From: Gigaspora margarita
Taxonomy: Eukaryota > Glomeromycota > Glomeromycetes > Diversisporales > Gigasporaceae
Direction of reading: 5' to 3'
Assembly (NCBI GenBank): GCA_009809945.1
Contig: WTPW01000077.1
Span: forward strand, 293,491 to 357,490
Length of the DNA: 64,000 nucleotides
The position numbers and the translations under genes were made by a program. The notes under the pieces were generated by a model. The model did not search any database, was not told the DNA's origin, and saw only the letters and a list, made by a program, of their open reading frames with translations. This document shows positions 11,505-22,764 of this stretch, piece by piece. Numbering within the stretch: the first letter of the stretch is position 1; the number at the start of each line of letters is the position of its first letter.

Positions 11505-11690
11505 CAGTTGAACCTCTCCAAACTGGTATACATGGTGGACAAGGTTTGTATTAGTATTGAAAGGTTATTGGATTTGAAATCATAATAAACTATTAGATTC
11601 ATATAGCAGAAACAGGCTTAGTAGATTAATTTTTTATTGGATTTAATAGGTTATCAGTTTTGACAGAATCAGTTTTGGAAGGTTTAACTG
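11505..11690. mobile_element. pogo-like MITE, family P
   Basis: Ends are CAGTTGAACCTCTCC and GGAAGGTTTAACTG, flanked by TA on both sides. The interior GGTATACATGGTGGACAAG and GGTTATTGGATTTGA match the copies at 35312-35497, 35603-35785 and 44349-44534. About 186 bases, no coding capacity. Confidence 0.85.
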
Positions 11691-11751
11691 TATATAATTT
11701 TTTATATAATTTTCTAAAAAGTAGCCTAGTTTCAAAAAATATAGTATTTTA

Positions 11752-12397
11752 CTTACAGTTTAGTAACTTGTACCTTAGTATTAACAAATACTTGTAGCAA
11801 TAATAATCTTGAACTACTACTATTATATACTTTTTTTCTTGTAAGATTTGTTCTGTTTTTATTACCTATTTTAATCTTTTTACTGATCTTTATACAATAT
11901 GTTCCCAATGTCCAATTTAATAAGCCTAAATAGATCAATCTACCTAGTATCAGATACTATTATAGTTTTCTTTTTTTTGAAACCTATTTCTGTAATATAG
12001 GTCCTTTTACTTTGATATGATTCTAATAGCCAGGTTGGTAAACTCTAACTTTTTAAATATCTTGTTATTCAGTTCTTTGGTTTTGGTTTTCAATATTTTA
12101 GTTTTTGGTAGTACTATCAAATATTTTTGTTAACTCCTTACTTGGAACTTTACAACCATTTTTTTTTCTTTTGTTTCTTGAATTTGTTTATATAATATTA
12201 TGCAATTATACCTGAAAGCTCCTATTTGATATAGTAGAACCAAAACTACAGAAAATATATCTAACTAATTGATAAAAAGCAGTTATTGAAATACTTGTCT
12301 ATATTTCAAAGCATTGCTAGAAGGATTTGAACTCTAGTTCTGCTGCTTGGAGAGTTATAACTTAACAACTTCTCTATATTACTATACTCTTGTAATT
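11752..12397 (-). mobile_element. decayed copy of the tRNA-headed retroposon
   Basis: It aligns over most of its length to 8430-9067. Landmarks are AAGTCCTTTT versus AGGTCCTTTTACTT, GCCAGGTTGGTGAACC versus GCCAGGTTGGTAAACT, and a 5' head with AGAGTTCAAATCC. Differences are mostly C-to-T and G-to-A, so this copy has become AT-rich. Its 3' part, matching 8043-8430, is missing or unrecognisable. Confidence 0.7.
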
Positions 12398-12430
12398 TGA
12401 ATAATTATTAAATTATTAATTATATTTATA

Positions 12431-12530
12431 TATACTGCCAGATCTTGTTATAGTTACTAGTTTGGAAAACAAAATTTAAATGACTATAAAAAGGTGTGAC
12501 TATATTAAAAAACCTTGATATAATTATATT
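12431..12530. mobile_element. left-end fragment of family E
   Basis: CTGCCAGATCTTGTTATAG, then AAAGGTGTGACTATAT and ACCTTGATATAATTA follow the order seen at 4983-5100. No partner end is found nearby. Confidence 0.45.
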
Positions 12531-12576
12531 AATAGTAAATAAAAATAATTAATAACTATATCAAATAATATTTAAT

Positions 12577-12696
12577 TACCGTATTGTCGCGAAATAATGC
12601 ACAGGGGTGAAATTACAAATTTCGGCCTAAATTAAGCTTAATTCGGGCCAAACCTCTAAATAACGCCCATGCCCGTTATTTTGCGACAATACGGTA
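12577..12696. mobile_element. 120-base foldback MITE
   Basis: The ends TACCGTATTGTCGCGAAATA and TATTTTGCGACAATACGGTA are nearly perfect inverse copies. The interior holds a second partial inversion, AATTTCGGCCTAAATTAAGC versus GCTTAATTCGGGCC. The CG-containing ends stand out sharply from the AT-rich flanks, suggesting a young insertion. Confidence 0.85.
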
Positions 12697-13707
12697 ATTG
12701 CAATTATTGCTATATACTAAAAAATCAGAATCTGATTAATATTCAAAGCTAGATTAATTTGAACAAAGGTTTAGTAAATAATTTGAGCAAAGGCTTAGTA
12801 AGTTATATAAAAACAATTTGAGAAAAAGTTTAGAAAGGTTCAGTAAATAAATGTAATTTGAGCAAATATTTTATTATTTACTATTTTGTTATTATTTTAA
12901 ATAGTTTGTTGATCTGCATAATAAAAAATTTTTACTTAACTACATATTTAGTATACTTCTGTTAATTGTATTATTATTAGTATACTGATTGCAAATCATC
13001 ACAGGGCCAAGCAAATCTTGAATTTTATTGGTTATAGCCACCAGATATTGCATAGATATGCATATTTTGAAATTTTTATAATTTTTCAAATAATTTTTAT
13101 TAGAGCATTTCTATTTGTACACAGTATATTTATACATAGTTACACACAATATAATAGAAAATACAAGCTGCAAATCAATTTTGTACTACAAAAACAAAGC
13201 AAAATACTAAATTTAAGAATAGGATAAATGTTGATCATTTGTTATATGATCTCATATACTAAAAAATTTTTATACAAAAATTGAAGATATGCTATTAGTA
13301 AAGTTTTTAAGACTGCAACCAAACTTTAAAATTTTGTTGTATATAGTTTAAAATCCTATTTCTGTAATAATAAAAATTTGAACTATATATAATTTAAAAA
13401 ACCTTACTTTAATTTGTTATTAAATCTTTCTAGGTTGATTGAAATTTGTCTAGATAGTACAAAAATGACTAATTCTAATTGGTTAGATTTTCAATAATTG
13501 GTTATATTAATGTAGATCATATGATATCATATGATTTGCAATGTAATTACTATTAAAAATAATCTATATTCATCCTACCCTTAATTATATTTTTAAATTT
13601 TGTTTATAAAACTTTATTTTAAAGACTAAAAAAAATTTTTTGGCAAAATTTTAGTATAAACTAGGCCTAATCCACCCCAGCCCTTTACTCTAGCCCTAAT
13701 ATTAATT
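12697..13707. other. AT-rich stretch with short imperfect repeats
   Basis: No gene. Near 12755-12870 an AATTTGAGCAAAGGTTTAGTA-like phrase recurs about four times. A plus-strand frame at 13018-13227 has no recognisable motif. The palindromic ATCATATGATATCATATGAT lies at about 13517-13536. Confidence 0.45.
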
Positions 13708-14099
13708 AAAATTTAATTGATAATCCATTTCTGAATGAGAGAAAATGTATAACCATATATAGTAAATTGTGATGCACATGACTATGAGATTTACTATAGT
13801 CAAAAATGCCATTTCATATAAACAACAGTTTGTTTAATTAGTTGGCAAATCATTTTATGGCAATATCTTTGCATCTACTAAACAGATTTTAATGATATTA
13901 CTATATTAGAATCGTAAATGATGCTTTACAAGTATAATTAAAAATTGAAGATATATTTACATAGTAGAAAAATAACTTCACTTTGTTGTAAAGTGGTATT
14001 TGTGGCTTAGCAATTTTATATAGTAAATCATATAGATTTGTGTATTTCAATTTACTATATATGGCTCACTCATTCAGAAATGAATTATCAATTAAATTT
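13708..14099. mobile_element. family D foldback element, short form
   Basis: The terminal repeats AAATTTAATTGATAATCC / ATTTCTGAATGAG and their inverse at 14066-14099 match over about 30 bases. Just inside lie ATATATAGTAAATTG and its inverse CAATTTACTATATA. The TTTAATTGATAAT end is shared with the longer foldback at 4082-4821. It directly abuts the LINE fragment to its right. Confidence 0.8.
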
Positions 14100-14101
14100 T
14101 T

Positions 14102-15794
14102 TCTTCTAATACTACAACAAATATACTGCAATCAATAGCACAAGCAAATACCACCTTATCAGAATTTACTTTCTATACTAATGGATCTGTTATTAATCTT
14201 GGCAATTCAAGATGCTCAATGGGCATTGCCTGGATACAAACTTTTAATGACTCAATAATTCATCAATTCTCTGCACAAATTCAATACTGGCCATCATCAT
14301 ACAAAGCAGAACTAATTGCAATACTATCAGCTATTTGTACATGTCCTCAAAATAGCACTATTCACATATATACTGATTCACAATCTATTATCTCTAAATA
14401 CAAGGCCCTTTTACATGCTAAATATAACCCTAACAAAATATATTCATACAACTATTGGTCTATTTGGCATACTCTCTTACATTTTATCCAATCATATTCA
14501 TACACTATCACTTTACATAAAGTTCCAGCCCATAGTGATAACAAATTTAATAATCTTGCTGATCAATTAGCAAAAAACCACACAAATTCCTCTATTTTAG
14601 AATTTCTTCCTAATAATATTTACAATCCCTCATTCTATTTACAATATAAACACTTCAATATAGAGCAACCTACATGTCGTTGTATTAAAAATACTGGCAC
14701 ACCAGTTAAAACAACCTCTTTTTTCTTGTTCATTTTCACATATTATTGCAATGTGGTCATCACAAAATAGAATTCAACATATTATTCCTATAGCAACCCA
14801 AATTGATTGGAATGCTACATGGCTCTTCCTTAACAACAATCACAAACGCTCATACAATTATACTAACTTTCAACTTTGCCAATCCAAATCATTCTGAATT
14901 AAAAATTTACTTCATATGCTTCCAACATTGCCTTACCTTAACTCTCTAAATCCTAAACATTCCATACATACAAAATGTATTTCTTGCAACCAATCTGAAA
15001 GCCAATTTCATTGGCTATTCTGTACTAGCTATAATAATATATCTCAAATTATTCATAATACTATTACACAATTTTCTTTTTCAGATCTTCCAGATATAAC
15101 AAATATTCAAATCCAACAACTTTGTACAAATCTTATTAATCACCAATGCCTAAATCCTACCTACCATTCTCCCTTTAATACTCCTTCATTCATCACTACT
15201 ATTCATGGCTTTATTCCACTCTCACTAATTAATACTATATCTCAATATTCCTCTTACAAGATAGCTTCTAATATTGCTATTAAAATTCTTTTAAATATTT
15301 CTCANNNNNNNNNNNNNNNNNNNNNNNNNNNNNNNNNNNNNNNNNNNNNNNNNNNNNNNNNNNNNNNNNNNNNNNNNNNNNNNNNNNNNNNNNNNNNNNN
15401 NNNNNNNNNNNNNNNNNNNNNNNNNNNNNNNNNNNNNNNNNNNNNNNNNNNNNNNNNNNNNNNNNNNNNNNNNNNNNNNNNNNNNNNNNNNNNNNNNNNN
15501 NNNNNNNNNNNNNNNNNNNNNNNNNNNNNNNNNNNNNNNNNNNNNNNNNNNNNNNNNNNNNNNNNNNNNNNNNNNNNNNNNNNNNNNNNNNNNNNNNNNN
15601 NNNNNNNNNNNNNNNNNNNNNNNNNNNNNNNNNNNNNNNNNNNNNNNNNNNNNNNNNNNNNNNNNNNNNNNNNNNNNNNNNNNNNNNNNNNNNNNNNNNN
15701 NNNNNNNNNNNNNNNNNNNNNNNNNNNNNNNNNNNNNNNNNNNNNNNNNNNNNNNNNNNNNNNNNNNNNNNNAAAAAAAAAAAAAAAAAAAAAA
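14102..15794 (+). mobile_element. 5'-truncated LINE with RNase H and zinc-knuckle end
   Basis: A frame read from about 14104 to 14770 encodes an RNase H domain: YTNGS near 14173, YKAELIAIL near 14298, IYTDSQS near 14367 and HKVPAHSDNKFNNLADQLAK near 14515. The first catalytic Asp of the usual TDGS is Asn here, so the enzyme should be dead. A second frame, from 14916, gives CISCNQSESQFHWLFC, a CxxC...HxxxC finger typical of the C-terminus of fungal LINEs with RNase H. The 3' end is a run of A ending at 15794. Endonuclease and reverse transcriptase are missing and the frame breaks at about 14700. Confidence 0.8.
15305..15772. other. assembly gap (468 N)
   Basis: A run of N lies between the LINE coding end and its A tail. 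Any protein reading across it is an artefact. Confidence 0.99.
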
Positions 15795-16119
15795 TTATCA
15801 ATTAATTTTTGTTTTTATCAAAAATTGGGTTAATTTATATATTATATGAATAACTGTATATATTAAAAAGTTATTCAAAAATTATAAAAATTATATTATA
15901 TGTGTAAATTATTATCTAAAACAAATTTACTTAATGCACAGTAATCAATTTACTTATAAATAGAGTTTTTTTTATAGCAATAATTAAGATTAATTAAATT
16001 TTTATTTTAATAATAAATTTTTTTTAAAAATATTTCTGTGTTTTTTAAATATTTTAAATTTTATTATTTATACAGATTAGTCCTTTTCTACTAACTCACC
16101 CAAATAATAAATGTTTTTA
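15795..16119. other. AT-rich stretch, nothing recognised
   Basis: Low-complexity A/T runs follow the LINE poly(A). No gene or clear repeat boundary is visible. Confidence 0.5.
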
Positions 16120-16347
16120 TTTTTCAATCTTGCTAAAAATTATTTAATATATATATTTTGATCCCCTGATAAGTTTACTTAAGCAATGGCAATCAATTTA
16201 CATAGTAGAATTTGGACTTTACTATGTAGCAACTTTTGTTTATTATGGAGTAGCTTATTTTTGAATCAAAGACATTTTTAAGTTTTTTGACAAAAAGAGA
16301 GCGTAGCTTATTTTAGATAGTAGCCTATTTTCAGACACATATAGTAT
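16120..16347. mobile_element. family B fragment
   Basis: TATTTTGATCCCCTGATAAG, AAGTTTACTTAAGCAATG, CTATGTAGCAACTTTTG and the right end AGTAGCCTATTTTCAGACAC then ATATAGTATA follow the family order seen at 3221-3834. The left end is not clear. Confidence 0.6.
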
Positions 16348-16384
16348 ATTATTTTGTGATTTTATCAAGGTAATTTAATATGTT

Positions 16385-16531
16385 TTTATTACTTTGATTT
16401 AAAAAAAGGTGATAATGACTATAAAGTAATTGTGACTATATCAAGATTAATGCAATATATATTAGGTTGGTAAAAAAATTCTGTGATTATAATAAGGTTG
16501 TGACTATAATGAGCATAGTATAATAAGATCT
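16385..16531. mobile_element. right-end fragment of family E
   Basis: Two copies of GTGACTATA, then AAGGTTGTGACTATAATGAG and a terminal AAGATCTGACTGTA, resemble the right end of 4981-5711. Confidence 0.5.
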
Positions 16532-17232
16532 GACTGTATATTATTATTTTTATTTTTTAAAATCACAATCAAACAAAATTCTTTTATTCAGACAATAAAT
16601 AACTATCTAACTATATATATTTATTTTATATATGCTATATTTGGTAGTTTTATGATCCCTATTCAAGACCCTAGTATTCCAAATAGAAATAAAACAGTTT
16701 TTTAATTAAACTAGAATTGTACAATAGCATAACAAGATTTTAAATAACAGTGCCTATTTTATATAAGTATAATTAGCATGATAGTAAAACAAAACCTACT
16801 AAAGATATTCTATATTCTTAGTTATAAAGAAACCAATAATATTAAGAAAAACTTTATACATTTTATATATTATTATCAAAAATGGACTTATCCTATTCAA
16901 AAAACTTCAAAAAGTGATAGTATAAATTGTTAACTAAAATAAAAAACTCAGAAATAAAAAATTAGAAAAACTATAGAAAATTTGAATTGCTTTTCAATAA
17001 AAATAATTTATAATAAAAAAAATAAAACAAATAAGTATTCTTGAAGAAAAATTCTTCAAAAGCAAAAAGTTAAAATAGCTATGAATAAAATTAAAAATAA
17101 ATAAAAAAAATAAAATAATACAAATAAAATTAATAATAGCAATAAAATAAAATTAAAAATAAAAAATTTACAATAAAATAATATACTTTTGATTTTCAAA
17201 TTAATAGTATATTAAAGAGATTAAAAAAAATG
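16532..17232. other. A-rich stretch
   Basis: No gene. Between about 17080 and 17180 it becomes a degenerate AATAAAATTAAAAATAAA simple repeat. Confidence 0.5.
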
Positions 17233-17569
17233 AATTTTACTAACTATAACCAGAAGTGATTATCACCGGTGTGTAATTAGCCAATAAATTTGCAGGATCA
17301 GGTGTAATGTGCAAATCAGTTTGTGTAACAAAAATAAAGATATTTTTTAAAAAAATGCTAATATCTCAAGCATTCGTCTATGAAACTATCTTTGATATTC
17401 TAGCAAAAAAAATTCCTTGCTAAATTTTTCATATATCTAACACCTTGCTAAAATCCCAGGCCTTGCCCTAACTCGAAAGTAAATGAAATGAAATTTTTTT
17501 TTGTGTTTTATCGTTATTGGCTAATTACACACCAGTGATGATCACTGCCAGTTATTTGTAGTTAAATTC
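17233..17569. mobile_element. core-sharing element a
   Basis: Long TIRs hold ACCGGTGTGTAATTAGCCAA on the left and its near inverse TTGGCTAATTACACACCAGT on the right. GATCAGGTGTAATGT is at 17296-17310. TATGAAACTATCTTTGATAT, AAAAATTCCTTGCTAAATTT and TTGCCCTAAC follow in the same order as in the element at 17598-17948, whose ends are different. Confidence 0.8.
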
Positions 17570-17597
17570 AAAAAAAACTAATTTTAAAGAGTTTTAC

Positions 17598-17948
17598 TAA
17601 AACGCACCTATGGTGTTTTACACCATGTTACACAAAACTATTAGAATAGCCAATCAAAATTTAAGATCAGGTGTAACATAAAATTTCGTTCTTTTTGTTT
17701 ATTTTTTAAAAAAATATCCATATCTCAAATTTTGTTTATGAAACCACCTTTGAGGCTCTAATAAAAAAAATTCCTTGTTAAATTTTGTGTATACTAATGC
17801 ACCAATAAAATCCCAAGCCTCACCCTAACCCTAAAGTAATTAAATTTATTTTTTGTTTTATAAAGATTTATTTTTTTGTTTTTGTTACACGGATTTGCAA
17901 ATCTAATTTACCTATGGTGGTAAAACACAACACCATAAGTGCGTTTTA
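17598..17948. mobile_element. core-sharing element b, AAAACGCACC ends
   Basis: Ends are TAAAACGCACCTATGGTGTT and the inverse of AACACCATAAGTGCGTTTTA. Inside are GATCAGGTGTAACAT (17665-17679), TATGAAACCACCTTTGAGGC, AAAATTCCTTGTTAAATTTT and CACCCTAACCCTAAA. The ends match the element at 25543-25758; the core matches those at 17233, 23421 and 33769. Confidence 0.85.
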
Positions 17949-18299
17949 TAATAATTGATTTTAAAAATCAAATTTTATTTATATTATTTAATTTTCTATC
18001 ATGCTATCTTTTGTTCTTTTTTAATAAAAAAATAAAAATGCAAGCCCAAATGAAGTTAAACTAAAGTATAAATACTTATTCTTTTCTTTTTTTTTTATTA
18101 AAACTAGTTTTGAAGTAAATAGAATCTCAGACATATTTATCCTTTAATAATCACCTCCTATATAACCACACCTTCTTTATAAGTACTTTTTAAAGCCAAT
18201 AATTGATAACATCTCTTCTATTAACTACCTTTATATAATCATTACAAATGTGTATAATTATATAAAAGAGTCTGGTATTTGTAAAATGCCTTTAATTTG
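17949..18299. other. AT-rich stretch, nothing recognised
   Basis: No gene and no clear repeat. It lies at the presumed C-terminal side of the minus-strand transposase relic. Confidence 0.4.
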
Positions 18300-19000
18300 T
18301 CAAGTCAAAGCTAAAGGTTCTCTTCTTTTTTTAGATTTGCTAAGAAGAGCTTGAACTTTTCTTTTTTTAATTGTCTCTTTGCATTTTATCTACATATTCT
18401 AACAGGCTTTTTGGTGCTATATATGGGGCCTTTGCAGTATAAAGGGCGGATACGTCAATATATATAATTTTGAGATAATTGAATTTAATCATTTGTTTTG
18501 ATTTTCGGACTGATCCAGGTCAATCAAAATTCACGATTTTGATTGGTTAAATATAACAAGTGATTAACGGGTAATCTCGTGATGCGCTTGGCTTCAACTT
18601 CATGCAACTTTCTTTTACATTACTTATCTTGATTTTTTATTATGCAAATTGACTTTCATTTATAATTGAAAAATGTTGGTCACATTGAAATTTACCAGAA
18701 TTTAATAAAAACTCATTTTTTCATTTTGGGGTCGTATCCACCCTTTCTACTGCAAAGCCCCCATATATTCAAACAGATAGTCAAAAATTTCTTAAACTGT
18801 AAAGATTCTGTGTAGAACTCAAGGTTTAATTCTATTCCAAATGCCCTCAATAGTATTATGAGTTCCTTATTTGGGTAACAAAATTTGTGATATGCTAACT
18901 ATTGAACCAGATTGAATACTACAGTGTTGATAAAGTGCATTTGTAATTAAAAGGTAAATGGATTTTTAATAGTAATATAAATTCTTAAACTTTAATATAG
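18300..19000 (-). pseudogene. ISXO2/Merlin-type DDE transposase relic
   Basis: On the minus strand, around 18830-18890, the translation gives GTHNTIEGIWNRIKP, the last acidic residue block of ISXO2-like transposases (His-Asn-Thr-Ile-Glu-Gly, then Trp and Ile-Lys). A little upstream LYQHCSIQSGSIV (18925-18960, read with a shift) fits the usual Gln-Ser-Gly-Ser block before the second Asp. Downstream DYLFEY precedes HQKACQN, with a 349-base short element inserted between them at 18424-18772. Stop codons and shifts are common and the N-terminal part is not recovered. In eukaryotes this transposase type belongs to the Merlin superfamily; that assignment rests on motif recall only. Confidence 0.55.
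18424..18772. mobile_element. family F short element in the transposase relic
   Basis: TIRs are TGGGGCCTTTGCAGTATAAA then GGGCGGATACG, and the inverse of CGTATCCACCC / TTTCTACTGCAAAGCCCCCA. TATA flanks both sides. It splits a minus-strand reading frame between Glu-Tyr and the following Ile/Trp codons. The interior matches 6454-6801, with TGATCCAGGTCAATCAAAAT and GATTTTTTATTATGCAAATT landmarks. Confidence 0.8.
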
Positions 19001-19618
19001 TTAGTATTGGAAAAAAATTTTTATTTGTTTTTTACTTTTTATTCAACAGTATTAACTGCATTATATATAGAGGTTTTGTGTCATTACATTATATTAGCAT
19101 CAAATAAATTTTATGATAACATACTACAATACTACAAATACTTGGTACTTTTTAACTTCAATGGTTTTATATCAGATCATGAATCTGGCTGTGTTAAACA
19201 TAATTTATTTATCAATTATTATAACAGTTATAAAAATGAAGGATAGAAGGCAATATAACTAATAAGGTATCAGTTTCTATTAGGCATTTCTAATTAAAAA
19301 ATTCAATAAAGCTTTGTCAAAACTTTTGTTATTTATGATTCAAAATTTTATTTTGGATGTGGAAAAGCTTTTGTTGACACCTTCAATATAACTATTGAAC
19401 ATATCATTTTTATTTAGAACATCCCATCTAGTCATTAAGTTACTCTTAAAAAACTTTTAATTTTTCTTGATCTGAAAATGAAATACTAAAGTATTAATAA
19501 TTTATATCATTAATTTAACAAATTCAATTTGTTTTTGTCATTATTTCAAATAAAATAAAGCTCAAATTCCCAAACCAAAACTACAATGTAGAAAGGACAT
19601 AATTCAGGAGTTGCAACC
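19001..19618. other. AT-rich stretch downstream of COQ9
   Basis: No supported gene. It may include the degenerate N-terminal part of the neighbouring transposase relic. A 79-codon plus-strand frame at 19007-19246 has no recognisable motif. Confidence 0.4.
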
Positions 19619-21103
19619 TTATTTATCAAAATTTCCAATCCCTTTCTGTAAATAAATAAAATTTCATTATTACAATAAATAAAAAAATATAAAATTTTTT
19701 TTTTAAAAAAGAGGAAAATTGTATTACCGAGGCAAGGACCCCAACCAAACTTTTTGTAACAAATCCAACAAAAGTGTCAATTTCTCCAACGACTCGTCCA
19801 AACGTTGCAATATCTTGTAATCTATGGTCTAAAAATTGAAATGTACCGGTATAATCTGGAGATATGTCTTGTGTCATGTATAATTCTAATTTTAATTTAA
19901 CAAATGTAAATTAGTTAGGGATAAATTATATGAATTCCAAAATTATTCTCACCTGTAGAAGAATATATTACTGCAAGACTTCCTCTTTTGGTATACCAAT
20001 TCATCTAACCGCAATAAATAGTGTTAATATTATACATATATATGATATCCAAAATATTACAGACACATCTATTCATAGGACAAATTGGCTTAAAAGCATG
20101 TTACTAATTATTTGATAGTAAAAAGTAACACGATCAAACATAATTTTTTAATGTTAATGACTGCAAACCATAGGTATATTAAGAAATGTGTCCATAATAT
20201 TTTGAACATCCCTATACATTATAATATTACTAACATCTGCGCTCTTATCACCAGCCAAATACCACATATCATCCACTAACTTTGCAAGATGTTCAATTGA
20301 AGTTTGGACATTATTGGGTTGTGCCATTATTGCAAGTGCCTAAATTAAAATTTTATTTTTTAGAACTTTAATATCTTACTTTGATAGTTTGTAATTTATT
20401 TTTACCTCTGACCATTTTTTTGCATAAGGTTTCGTATAATTGAGTCGAGTTATGCATGCTAATCGAATCTTCTGATGAATTTTTAATCTTTACACATAAT
20501 TCACAAAATTTCATTAATGTATCATAATTACATCATCAAACCAATACTAATTCATTCAACATATTGTAAAAAAATAAAAAATAAAAAATAAAATAGTAAC
20601 AAACCCGTCCATTTTATCAATTAATTCATTAACCATCTTCCTACGACTATCTTCCAAAAACCATTCAATTAATTCAACCCCACCTCGAGGAAATAATCCA
20701 TGAGAGACAGAAGGATACCCAAGTGAATTCGCTCCATGTGATAATGATTCAACTGACCATCCGTATTTTGGAACAAATGAAAGTGACGCACGAAGAATCT
20801 CTGAATGAATCAAATTGAGTGGGATACTTTATTATGAATAAAGAAAAGCTTATTAAATTGTTTGTTTATCTAACATTGAAAACAAATGCATATATTTATT
20901 TTCTCATGTAAAAGATTTTCTAGAACTCACCGAGACGTCTCTTTTTGTTCATTACTTTCTACATTGGAATTTATTAATTTAGCACTTACACTGTAACTAA
21001 AACTTCGATGGGGCCGCAAATTAAGTAAATTTGGTTTTATTATGCTCTTTGTTTGAATTCTTTGAAGCATTATTTTTGAGGAACGACCTATTAAACCTTC
21101 CAT
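19619..21103 (-). CDS. COQ9: COQ9, ubiquinone biosynthesis protein, seven exons
   Basis: Exons read 21103-20931, 20826-20605, 20487-20406, 20339-20235, 20004-19953, 19885-19728 and 19645-19619. All junctions are GT..AG and the frame closes to 272 residues, a normal length for the family. The start Met is followed by a basic, Ser-rich, acid-poor leader (about residues 1-45), which suits import into mitochondria. The mature part has SFVPKYGWSVESL, a GYPSVSHGLFPRGGVELIEW block, RLACITRLN, EALAIMAQPNNV, LVDDMWYLAGDKSAD, NWYTKRGSLAVIYSS, SPDYTGTFQFLDHRLQD and GFVTKSLVGVLAS, all COQ9 hallmarks. COQ9 binds lipid and works with COQ7 in the coenzyme Q complex on the inner membrane. No stop or shift is seen; the last exon codes for only eight residues. 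Exon 2 is the largest conserved block. Confidence 0.95.
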
Positions 21104-22764
21104 TCTTTTCCCGTTATGAATATCAGAACTTCAACAATCAGAAGGTGAATCAATTAAATCGCAGAAACAAATATGAGCTTAAATAACAAATTCAGTAACG
21201 TATTGGATAAGATGGCATGAGCAGTAAGTACTATTACGTTTTTTTTTTTTTTATATGTTTCAAGTTACACAGATCTTGCCGATTACTTATCAATCTACTC
21301 AGGTCTAAACACAAATTTATGCAGGTATTCTAAAAACACTAGCATTTGATCGGCACGTGGAAGATTTTTTAATATTGTGCACTCGGCATTTGTTTACATA
21401 GCTGATAGTAAGACTGAATTCTTATTTTATCTTGATTCAAAATTTACTCACCGAAACCTACATATGTTGTATGTCAGAATAGAATCTTGGTAGGTTTAGA
21501 ATCAATATAATTGATTCTAAATACACTTATGTTAAACCAAAATTTTAAATCACTCAAATCGGTAAAGAATTTCGAACTACTTAAAGGTGATTCCGAATCC
21601 ATTTAGCGCATATTCAATTAAAAACATTAATTTAATCAGCAGCATATTTGTGTATATAAAATAACACCGGAGCAGTATGGTACGACACCCATGCCATACT
21701 GATCTGGTCATCCATACCAATACTGATATTTGTATATTTGTATTATCTCATAAATCCGGATTGTACAATCCGTATGCAAATTATAATTAACTGCAGATGT
21801 TCTGCGTCATTTCAATTATAATGATAATTGACTAATGTCATTAATAAATTTGAACATAACATGTCATTTTGCAATCGGTAAAATAAAAGTCATTCATTAT
21901 TTATAGTCTTGACCTTTTTTTTTGAAAAATTGGTTAACAATTTAAAAATTTTATTTATGAAAAAAAGAGTTTATAGAGCTACTTAACGAATTTAATAATT
22001 TATTCACTTTTTATAAAAATTATTTAACGAACGTAATAATAAGTTATTTAATGATCTTTTTTTCTTTTTTGAATAAACCTCACCTTTTTATGTTAATGAA
22101 TTAATATTAAAGATTATATCATAAGTTAAAGAAATTTTTTTGCTTATAAAAATAAATAATAAATTTTTAGCAGAAAAACTGGAAATCTTTTGAATGTATA
22201 GACAGTATAAAGACAATCCTTCAAGTCATTATTTTGTAATTATAAATACGACTTATCGATATGAAGTTTTTACTATCTTTTATGAACAAAAAGATGATAG
22301 TCTAACTTCGTAATGATAATTTTTGATTGTTTTTCTTTAATGGTTTGATTTAATTAAATACGATCAATTTGATATCTAAGTGTATTAAAAATTGACCTAA
22401 CCCATTCTTTAATTGGTAAAAATTAATAATTGACTCATGTTAATTAAGAAAAAAAATTTTAATTAACGCAGAATATATATTCTAGTAGTTGCATTAATTA
22501 TTGCAAACATGATTATCGAGGCAATTTTACTTTAGCGAGTTATATAATAATTTTTAATAGTTCTAATGGTTGTATTTGATGGATAGAGAACAGCTTAAAG
22601 ATAAAAATATAATCCACTTGCATAATAAAATAAGGCTTATGTGCTAATATAGTTGTACTTCCTAAATTCAATGCTGTAAGTATAATTAAATCTATTTATT
22701 ATAAACTAATAGACAAATTTATAAGCTATGTTTTTTTGTTTTATAACATATTATATTTTAGGCA
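21104..22764. other. intergenic stretch upstream of COQ9
   Basis: No gene supported. The first few hundred bases should hold the COQ9 promoter (minus direction), but no diagnostic element can be assigned. An imperfect palindrome GAAGTTTTTACTATCTTTTA / GATGATAGTCTAACTTC lies at about 22263-22311, and a CAGTATGG / CCATACTG pair at about 21673-21701. Confidence 0.5.

Noticed and set aside
15280..15833. Long frames on both strands across the N run
   Set aside because: They are artefacts of the assembly gap.
12431..16531. Possible 4.1-kb autonomous element between a left-type end at 12431 and a right-type end at 16531
   Set aside because: The interior consists of unrelated insertions and no transposase. 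The ends are diverged, so two separate fragments are more likely.
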